A DNA stretch of 11,479 nucleotides from Spirochaetales bacterium (GTDB lineage Bacteria > Spirochaetota > Spirochaetia > DSM-27196 > PWMO01). Made by a program: the position numbers and the translations under genes. Below the pieces are notes generated by a model. It made no database searches. It had not been told where the DNA came from and saw nothing but the letters and a program-made list of their open reading frames with translations. Below, one piece after another: positions 5,803 to 11,479 of this stretch. Numbering within the stretch: the stretch's first letter is position 1; every line of letters starts with the position of its first letter. The DNA lies in assembly GCA_007130025.1 (NCBI GenBank), contig SLTF01000446.1:1-11479 (forward strand), written 5' to 3'.

Positions 5803-8091
5803 ATGAACGGGGCGCGAATACTCATCGTCGAGGACGAAACAATCGTTGCGCTTGATCTGAGACGTCGGCTGGAACGAAACGGGTATCAGGTTATTGGCAA
5901 CGAGGTAAGTGCGGACGCCGCGGTGGAGACTGCCCGGACACAGAGGCCGGACCTTATCCTGATGGACGTGCAACTGCGCGGCCGGATGGACGGCATCGAG
6001 GCGGCCGCAATCATTAAAAATGAGACCGGATCCCCGGTGGTGTTTTTGACCGCCTTCTCTGATCGGGCAAATCTGGACCGCGCAATCACGACCGATGCCT
6101 TTGGCTATCTGCTCAAGCCCTTTGAGGAACGTGATCTGCTGATCGCAATCGAGTTCGCGCTGGAGAAGAGTCGCATGCAGGCGGCACTTCGGGAAGCAAA
6201 AGAGCTGGCCGAGCGAGCTGCTGCCGCGAAGAGCGAATTTCTTGCCAACATGAGCCATGAACTCAGAACACCGCTGAACAGCATTATCGGCATGGCCGAG
6301 CTGGCGCTGGGACTGAGCGGTGATTCCGAGCAGCGTGAGTACATCAGGATTCTGAAACAGGCTGCCGACACGCTGATGTTTCTCATCAATAACGTGTTGG
6401 ACTTCTCCAAAATTGAAGCGGGAATGATGCACGTCTCGCCGGGAGAGTGCTCGCCGATTGCGGTCGCCGAAGACGTTGTCGATACGCTTGCGGTTCAGGC
6501 GCACGAGAAGCAACTGGGTATCCACCTGTATGCCGATCCGAACCTGTCCGCCTTGATTCGTACCGACGGGGTCAAAATCAAACAGATTCTTCTCAATCTG
6601 GTGGGGAATTCCGTCAAATTTACCTCAAACGGAGAGGTCGCGCTTCGAATGGAACAGATCGTTCCGCCGGAAGGCAGGGGCGAAGTGGGATCGGTGGTAT
6701 GGCTGCGCTGTTCGGTGGTCGACACGGGAGAGGGGATTCCCGAGCAGCGAATGTCCGACATTTTCCTTCCGTTTACCCAGCTTGACGGCGCATCAACGCG
6801 ACGTCATGGTGGCACGGGGATTGGTCTGAGCATCACCGCGCGGCTCGTGGAGCTTCTTGGCGGCGAGATCAGTGCAGAAAGCGTGGTCGGTGAGGGGTCA
6901 CGGTTTACGGTGACGCTGCCGGTCGAGGTGGTGCGCCATGCATCCCAGGAATCGTGCGGCATCTCGTCGGTTCTTCTTTGTTCGCCGTCACCCCATCAAC
7001 GCCAAGCGCTCGAGTCGCGGTTTCTTGCCGCGGGCGCAAAGGTAGTGTCGACAACCAGCGGCGAGGAGGCCGCCGCCGCACTCCCGGCGCTTCGACCCCA
7101 GTTGGTCGTAGTCTCCGTCCCCTGCACCGGGGACGAAATCCTTCGAGAACAGATCTCCGTTGTTCTGGGTAGCGATACACCGGTGGTCGTAGTCGCCCGG
7201 CCCGCAACCGCGCAGGCGGGACGGTGGAAAAGCAGGCTTGGCGCCTGGGTGGTTCATGAACCGGTTACGGTGACCCGCTTCGAGCGGATGCTTTCGGCCG
7301 TGTCCAAACCACGATTTGCATTGTCTGAGTCGGAAGACCGGGAAGGCCGCAATGCCCCCGAGGCGGTTGCCGGCCGTGACGCCAATGCCGAAGCGAATAT
7401 GGCGCTGTCGGCAGAAGTGAACGAGACCGCAGAGCACCACTCTGCGGTTCTGGGACCGCTCTCCGTACTTCTGGTTGATGATAATCGACTCAATCGCCTG
7501 GTGAACCGCAAGACCGTTGAACAGCTGGGCCATGCGGTAACCGTTGCGGGAGACGGTCAGGAAGCGATCGATACCGTGATGAACGGCCGTTTTGATGTGG
7601 TGCTCATGGATGTCGAAATGCCGATCATGGACGGCTTTGAGAGTGCCGCGCGCATCCGGGCGGGCGAAAGCGGAATGAGCAACCGCAGCGTTCCGATTGT
7701 GGCGTTGACGGCCCACAGTGGAGTACCGGAGCAGCGAAAGGCGAAGGCTGCCGGAATGAACGGGTTTCTTTCAAAGCCGTTTTCCAGCGAAATGCTTGCA
7801 ACGGCGCTGGCAGAGGCGGTAGCGGGTAATTCTGCCATTGCGATCTCTGCGGACGCTCTGGGACGATTCTGCGGCCGGGCGCGCGCCCTGCTCGAACGAG
7901 GAGAACTCACCGAGCTGACGCGCATCGCGAACGAGGCGCGCGCCTTCGCGGTGGAGCAAGGGCTCACCGACGTTGCCGGCATTCTGTTCCGGCTGCTCCT
8001 GGCGGTTCGCCGTGGGGCGACCGATACCGTACTGGGGCTGCTCGACGAGTTGCAGCGAACGGTTGAGCGGTCCACGGAACGGTCGGTTTGA
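5803..8091 (+). CDS. Hybrid histidine kinase: REC-HisKA-HATPase-pseudoREC-REC-degenerate Hpt
   Basis: A 762-residue soluble hybrid kinase without membrane segments. The N-terminal receiver (1-120) has Asp55 in LMDVQL and Lys105 in LLKPFEE. A short coiled-coil-like stretch (about 120-148) precedes HisKA with His152 in SHELRTPLNS. The ATPase domain shows N-box Asn269, DTGEGIP (307-313) and GTGIGLS (337-343). A receiver-like segment at about 386-500 has lost the acidic pocket and reads VVVSVPC where the phospho-Asp strand should be. An acidic/Ala linker precedes an intact receiver (554-672) with Asp603 in LMDVEMPIMDG and Lys658. The final 80 residues align with an Hpt domain, but the His position is Asn710. 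Start ATG follows GGTGGA by 6 nt and lies 25 nt after cheB, so it probably joins the che operon. With a receiver as input and no PAS or transmembrane sensor, it is probably driven by another kinase. Its target is unknown. Confidence 0.9.
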   Translation: MNGARILIVEDETIVALDLRRRLERNGYQVIGNEVSADAAVETARTQRPDLILMDVQLRGRMDGIEAAAIIKNETGSPVVFLTAFSDRANLDRAITTDAFGYLLKPFEERDLLIAIEFALEKSRMQAALREAKELAERAAAAKSEFLANMSHELRTPLNSIIGMAELALGLSGDSEQREYIRILKQAADTLMFLINNVLDFSKIEAGMMHVSPGECSPIAVAEDVVDTLAVQAHEKQLGIHLYADPNLSALIRTDGVKIKQILLNLVGNSVKFTSNGEVALRMEQIVPPEGRGEVGSVVWLRCSVVDTGEGIPEQRMSDIFLPFTQLDGASTRRHGGTGIGLSITARLVELLGGEISAESVVGEGSRFTVTLPVEVVRHASQESCGISSVLLCSPSPHQRQALESRFLAAGAKVVSTTSGEEAAAALPALRPQLVVVSVPCTGDEILREQISVVLGSDTPVVVVARPATAQAGRWKSRLGAWVVHEPVTVTRFERMLSAVSKPRFALSESEDREGRNAPEAVAGRDANAEANMALSAEVNETAEHHSAVLGPLSVLLVDDNRLNRLVNRKTVEQLGHAVTVAGDGQEAIDTVMNGRFDVVLMDVEMPIMDGFESAARIRAGESGMSNRSVPIVALTAHSGVPEQRKAKAAGMNGFLSKPFSSEMLATALAEAVAGNSAIAISADALGRFCGRARALLERGELTELTRIANEARAFAVEQGLTDVAGILFRLLLAVRRGATDTVLGLLDELQRTVERSTERSV

Positions 8092-8109
8092 GTCGATCAC
8101 CAAAAAAGA

Positions 8110-8139
8110 TGGGCAAGTTTGGGCGAAACATACTACAAT
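8110..8139 (+). promoter_or_regulatory. Possible internal promoter before the single-domain receiver
   Basis: TGGGCA (8110-8115, 4 of 6) and TACAAT (8134-8139, 5 of 6) are separated by 18 nt in the only gap longer than 50 nt within the che/two-component block. The predicted start near 8146 leaves an 18-nt leader that keeps the GGAG at 8152-8155. This would let the receiver and the second hybrid kinase be expressed apart from cheA-cheR-cheB. Pattern-based only. Confidence 0.35.
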
Positions 8140-8163
8140 GAAAAAAGAGGCGGAGCACCAACA

Positions 8164-8568
8164 ATGAGGTTCTTGGTAGTAGAGGATGATTTCGGAAGTC
8201 GGCGTCTCTTGCAGGCGCTACTCCGCGGACACGGAAGCTGTGACGTTGTTGTTGACGGCGAAGAGGCGATCGAAGCGTTTCGCCTTGCATGGGAAGAAAA
8301 CGATCCCTATCGGGTTATTTTTCTGGACATCATGATGCCCCGAGTCGACGGCCACCAGGCGCTCCAGAAGATTCGCGAGTTGGAGCGGGTGTTTGGGGTA
8401 CTGGAACGGGATCAGGTTTTCGTGGTCATGACCAGCGCGCTGGAAGATCCTCAGAACGTTGTTGGTGCGTTTCAGAATGGTGGAGCGACCTCCTATCTGG
8501 TGAAACCAATACACCGTGAGGCGGTGGAGCAGGAGCTTCGGCGGCTTGGGGTGATTGACGGATCATAA
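8164..8568 (+). CDS. Single-domain response regulator (CheY-like receiver)
   Basis: A 134-residue stand-alone receiver with no output domain. It has the acidic residues E7-D8-D9, phospho-acceptor Asp55 in FLDIMMPRVDG, Thr90 in VVMTSALEDP and Lys114 in YLVKPI. It therefore looks competent for phosphorylation. It carries a longer segment between helix 3 and strand 4 (about 71-84, rich in Arg/Glu) than E. coli CheY. The overall pattern, with CDVVVDGEEAIEAF and DPQNVVGAFQNGGA, resembles a receiver subfamily I associate with cheA neighbourhoods in spirochaetes and deltaproteobacteria (from memory, not a search). The ATG at 8164 has GGAG at 8152-8155, 8 nt upstream; the in-frame GTG... reading at 8119 would only add an unconserved 15-residue tail. 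It lies between two hybrid kinases, 5 nt before the second, and could be their shared phosphoryl sink or a motor-binding CheY. I give no symbol because cheY identity is not shown. Confidence 0.9.
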   Translation: MRFLVVEDDFGSRRLLQALLRGHGSCDVVVDGEEAIEAFRLAWEENDPYRVIFLDIMMPRVDGHQALQKIRELERVFGVLERDQVFVVMTSALEDPQNVVGAFQNGGATSYLVKPIHREAVEQELRRLGVIDGS

Positions 8569-8573
8569 CGCAG

Positions 8574-10472
8574 ATGGAACGCATCCTCGTCGTTGAAGAC
8601 GAACACATCGTAGCCCTCGACATCAAGATGCATCTCCAGAAGTACGGCTACGAGGTTCCGGTTACCTACCCAACGGGCGAGGAAGCGCTGGCCAACATCG
8701 AAGCGCTCAAGCCGGTGCTTGTTCTGATGGACATTCGGCTTGCCGGCGAAATGGATGGGCTGCAGGCAGCCGAAGAAATCAAACGAAAACACAATATCCC
8801 CGTTATTCTTCTGACCGCGTACGCAGACGAGAGTACCATCGAGCGGGCCAAGGCGTCGCAGCCCTTTGCCTACCTGATCAAGCCGTTTGAAGAACGTGAG
8901 CTCCGCACCGCCATCGTTCTTGCACTCTATCGCCATCAGATGGAGCAGGAGCTGATCCGTCGAGAGCGACTGTTCTCCACCACCCTCAACAGTATCGCCG
9001 ACGGTGTGGTGGTGGTGGACAACGAGGGGAGAATCAGTTTCGCCAATCCGGTCGCACTCAATCTGATGAGGGTCGGCGAAGAAGCGTGCGTTGGAAAAGA
9101 GTATCGAAGCGTGGTGGTTCTGGACCGGCGGGTGGTCCCGGACCTTGGCAGCGAGGAGCTGCACGTCCTCCGGGCTGCCGAAGATGAGTGGATTCCCGTT
9201 GAATACGACGACGCTCCGCTCATTGACGAACAAGGAAGCCGGGCCGGGACCGTGCTGGTGTTTCGCGATATTTCGCAGCGACTGTCCACGGAACACGCGC
9301 TGTCTCAGAGTCTCGAACAGTTCCGCCAGGCTCAGAAAATGGAGGCGGTGGGACGCCTCTCCGGGGGCATCGCTCACGATTTTAACAATTTACTCACCGT
9401 AATCATGGGCTACTCGCGGCTCATCCGTCAGGAGCTTGATCACGATGTCGCGCAGGCACGCGACGCCATCCTTGCCGACCTGGAGGGTCTCGATCGCGCC
9501 GCGCAGCGTTCTGCCAATCTCACCCGGCAACTGCTTGCCTTCAGTCGCAGACAGATCCTTCAGCCGAAGGTCTACAACCTGAACGAGGTTGTGCAGGACA
9601 TGGAAAAAATGTTCCGACGGCTTCTGACCGAGAAGGTGCGGATGTACCTCTCGTGTCGCGCCGAGCACTCGGCGGTACTGGTTGATCACGGGCAGATCGA
9701 GCAGGTTCTGATGAATCTCGTGGTCAACGCCCGCGACGCCATGCCCGACGGGGGAACGTTGACCGTCCGTACCCGCACGGAAACCGTCTCAGAACACCTG
9801 GTGTGCGCCACCGGTACCATTCCACCGGGTGACTACCTGGTAATTGCCGTACAGGATACGGGCGTAGGAATCGGGGCGGAGGATATCTCTCGAATTTTCG
9901 AACCGTTCTTCACCACCAAAGAGACCGCCCAGGGAACCGGGCTCGGGCTTTCGACCGTCTACGGAATAGTCAGGCAAACCAACGGCCACATCGACGTGAA
10001 CACCAAACTCGGCGTGGGAACAACGTTCTCGGTATTCTTACCGATACACGGCGATGCTCCGGAAAACACCGAACAAGCCCCCGAGATCGCCAACCGACCC
10101 TTGGGCGGGAACGAAACGCTCATGCTGGTCGAGGACGATGAACCAATCCGAAAGATGCTGTCGCGGGTACTGCGTGATAGCGGGTATACGGTGATTGAAG
10201 CAGAAAACGCGGGCGAGGCACTCTTGATTGCGGAGGATCCCACCGTCGCCCTTCATCTCCTGGTAACCGACGTGGTGATGCCGCACGTGTCCGGCGACAA
10301 GCTCGCACAGCGGTTGCGTGCAGAGCGCCCCGAGATTCGTGCCCTGCTGATATCCGGATATCCCGACGCCGTAGCGCAAGACTGGGTGGGAGACTTCGGC
10401 GCCGAGCTGTTGTTGAAACCCTTTGATCCAGACGTACTGGTCGCGAAAGTGCGCGAAATACTCGATCGCTGA
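8574..10472 (+). CDS. Hybrid histidine kinase: REC-PAS-HisKA-HATPase-REC
   Basis: A 632-residue soluble hybrid kinase with no transmembrane segment. The N-terminal receiver (1-120) has Asp53 in LMDIRLAGEMDG and Lys103 in LIKPFEE. A PAS domain follows at about 130-238 (IADGVVVVDNEGRISFANP, ending VFRDISQR). The dimerisation region holds His268 in GGIAHDFNNLL, of the NtrB-like HDFNN type. The ATPase domain shows N-box Asn385, DTGVGI (428-433), FEPFFTTK and GTGLGLSTVYGIV (454-466). A C-terminal receiver (about 514-630) has E520-D521-D522, Asp566 in VTDVVMPHVSG, Ser594 in place of the usual Thr, and Lys615. All catalytic residues are present. The start lies 5 nt after the receiver gene stop with no good Shine-Dalgarno, so translation is probably coupled. 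The PAS signal is unknown. The frame ends in TGA 51 nt before lepA. Confidence 0.92.
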   Translation: MERILVVEDEHIVALDIKMHLQKYGYEVPVTYPTGEEALANIEALKPVLVLMDIRLAGEMDGLQAAEEIKRKHNIPVILLTAYADESTIERAKASQPFAYLIKPFEERELRTAIVLALYRHQMEQELIRRERLFSTTLNSIADGVVVVDNEGRISFANPVALNLMRVGEEACVGKEYRSVVVLDRRVVPDLGSEELHVLRAAEDEWIPVEYDDAPLIDEQGSRAGTVLVFRDISQRLSTEHALSQSLEQFRQAQKMEAVGRLSGGIAHDFNNLLTVIMGYSRLIRQELDHDVAQARDAILADLEGLDRAAQRSANLTRQLLAFSRRQILQPKVYNLNEVVQDMEKMFRRLLTEKVRMYLSCRAEHSAVLVDHGQIEQVLMNLVVNARDAMPDGGTLTVRTRTETVSEHLVCATGTIPPGDYLVIAVQDTGVGIGAEDISRIFEPFFTTKETAQGTGLGLSTVYGIVRQTNGHIDVNTKLGVGTTFSVFLPIHGDAPENTEQAPEIANRPLGGNETLMLVEDDEPIRKMLSRVLRDSGYTVIEAENAGEALLIAEDPTVALHLLVTDVVMPHVSGDKLAQRLRAERPEIRALLISGYPDAVAQDWVGDFGAELLLKPFDPDVLVAKVREILDR

Positions 10473-10482
10473 CCAAGCGCTG

Positions 10483-10511
10483 TTGCAAAACTTCGTTTGG
10501 CGGGTTACAAC
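10483..10511 (+). promoter_or_regulatory. Possible lepA promoter giving a very short leader
   Basis: TTGCAA (10483-10488, 4 of 6) and TACAAC (10506-10511, 4 of 6) are spaced by exactly 17 nt. The predicted start near 10518 would leave only about 6 nt before the lepA ATG, matching the lack of a convincing Shine-Dalgarno there. Weak evidence; lepA could equally be read through from upstream. Confidence 0.3.
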
Positions 10512-10523
10512 TGCCGCAAGTAT

Positions 10524-11479
10524 ATGGATCAACAACACACCAGGAATTTCTGTATCATTGCGCACATCGATCATGGGAAATCCACACTCGCCGACCGTCT
10601 CATTGAGATGGCGCAGATTGTCGCAGCCCGTGATTTCCAGGACCAGCTCCTCGACTCCATGGACATCGAGCGGGAGCGCGGGATTTCGATCAAGTCTCAC
10701 GCGATTACCATTCCACACATTGGAAGCGACGGTGTCCGGTATCAGTTAAATCTTGTGGATACCCCGGGACACGTGGATTTTTCGTATGAAGTGTCGCGGG
10801 CAATTGCGTCGTGCGAAGGGGCGTTGCTGCTGATCGACGCCGCGCAGGGCGTACAGGCTCAGACTCTGTCGAACATGTACATGGCGCTGGAGCACGACCT
10901 CGAGATTGTTCCCGTAATCAACAAGATCGATCTCCCGAGTGCACGGGTCGATGAGGTCAAAGCGCAGATTCAGCACGATCTCGGGCTCGACCCCGAGACG
11001 GCGATGCTGATATCCGCCAAGAACGGAGTGGGTATTTCCGAGCTCCTTGAAGCGATTGTAACCCTGATTCCGGCACCAAGTGGCGATCGGGCAGCCCCGC
11101 TTCAGGCGCGAATTTTTGACTCTCATTACGATGCGTACCGCGGAGTGGTGGTCCACATCAAGCTGGTAAATGGGACGCTCAAAAGCGGCAGCACCGTGCG
11201 GTTGCTATACACCGGCATCGATTACCGAGTGGAAGAGGTCGGAAAGTTTGGGATTACCCTCGATCCCACCGGTGTGCTGCACGCGGGTGAGGTTGGGTAC
11301 TTCATCGCGGGCATCAAGACGGTTGCAGACATCCGCGTGGGGGATACCGTTACGATGCACAATCGTCCCTGCGAAAGCCCGTTGCCCGGATTTCGCGAGG
11401 TTAAACCGGTAGTCTTTTCCTCGATCTATCCGGTTGATACCAACGATTACGATGAGCTTGCGGTTGCGATGGAGAAGCT
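10524..11479 (+). CDS. lepA: Elongation factor 4 (LepA), 3' partial
   Basis: The first 318 codons of LepA/EF4, a ribosome-bound translational GTPase implicated in back-translocation or initiation-phase quality of translation. Full-length family members have about 600 residues, so roughly half is missing past the window edge. The frame runs open to the last base. GTPase motifs are intact: P-loop AHIDHGKST (G1), switch I ERERGISIKSHA (G2), DTPGHVDF (G3), NKID (G4) and SAK (G5). Domain II begins near residue 190 (LQARIFDSHYDAYRGVVVHIK), which is EF4-typical wording. The G2 Thr of most relatives (RGITIK) is Ser here. Start ATG at 10524 begins MDQQHTRNF directly before the P-loop strand, as in EF4 relatives. 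No strong ribosome-binding site is visible; GGCGGG at 10499-10504 is about 20 nt away. The gene is a housekeeping neighbour rather than part of the chemotaxis system. Confidence 0.95.
   Translation, partial: MDQQHTRNFCIIAHIDHGKSTLADRLIEMAQIVAARDFQDQLLDSMDIERERGISIKSHAITIPHIGSDGVRYQLNLVDTPGHVDFSYEVSRAIASCEGALLLIDAAQGVQAQTLSNMYMALEHDLEIVPVINKIDLPSARVDEVKAQIQHDLGLDPETAMLISAKNGVGISELLEAIVTLIPAPSGDRAAPLQARIFDSHYDAYRGVVVHIKLVNGTLKSGSTVRLLYTGIDYRVEEVGKFGITLDPTGVLHAGEVGYFIAGIKTVADIRVGDTVTMHNRPCESPLPGFREVKPVVFSSIYPVDTNDYDELAVAMEK

Noticed and set aside
8493..9377. Minus-strand open frame of 294 residues opposite the second hybrid kinase
   Set aside because: It is antisense to intact REC and PAS motifs, has no domain signature and no ribosome-binding context; taken as a shadow frame.
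10485..10501. Imperfect hairpin (GCAAAAC / GTTTGGC) between the second kinase and lepA as a terminator
   Set aside because: It has a mismatch, a 3-nt loop and no T-tract, and it overlaps the better-supported promoter-like spacing.

Overview
The window carries one dense block of co-directional (+ strand) bacterial genes with moderately high GC. It holds the 3' end of a periplasmic-type serine protease gene, then a chemotaxis/two-component cluster of seven genes, then the 5' end of lepA (elongation factor 4). The gene types, the CheA architecture and the LepA switch region suggest a free-living, motile, flagellated Gram-negative bacterium. A spirochaete (Spirochaeta/Alkalispirochaeta-like) is my best guess, with a deltaproteobacterial-type lineage as the alternative. 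This assignment is inference from motif resemblance, not from a search.

Layout. 1-1149: C-terminal part of an HtrA/Deg-like trypsin-fold protease with one clear PDZ domain and a second, diverged one. 1150-1225: short spacer with a plausible sigma70-type promoter. 1226-5777: tightly packed STAS protein, cheA, cheR and cheB, which overlap by 8 nt or are separated by only 7-8 nt. 5803-8091: a hybrid histidine kinase (REC-HisKA-HATPase-pseudoREC-REC-degenerate Hpt). 8092-8163: spacer with a possible internal promoter. 8164-8568: single-domain CheY-like receiver. 8574-10472: a second hybrid kinase (REC-PAS-HisKA-HATPase-REC). 10473-10523: spacer with a possible promoter. 10524 to the end: lepA, cut by the window edge. 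No tRNA, rRNA, CRISPR, insertion sequence or transfer signature is visible, and no gene-free stretch exceeds 80 nt.

How the genes may work together. CheA, CheR and CheB are the kinase and the two adaptation enzymes of a chemosensory pathway. CheW, CheD, a classical CheY and the receptors are not in the window and must be encoded elsewhere if they exist. The STAS protein at the head of the operon and the two REC-first hybrid kinases around a lone receiver suggest that the chemotaxis kinase is wired to a multi-step phosphorelay. Five intact receiver domains (CheB, two in each hybrid kinase counted as REC1/REC3 and REC1/REC2, excluding the lone receiver), one additional stand-alone receiver, one intact Hpt (CheA P1), one apparently dead Hpt and one apparently dead receiver lie within about 9 kb. 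The most noteworthy points are the STAS protein without the usual phosphorylatable serine, the tandem RLG-type repeats inside CheA, the pseudo-receiver and His-to-Asn Hpt of the first hybrid kinase, and the related REC modules that begin both kinases.
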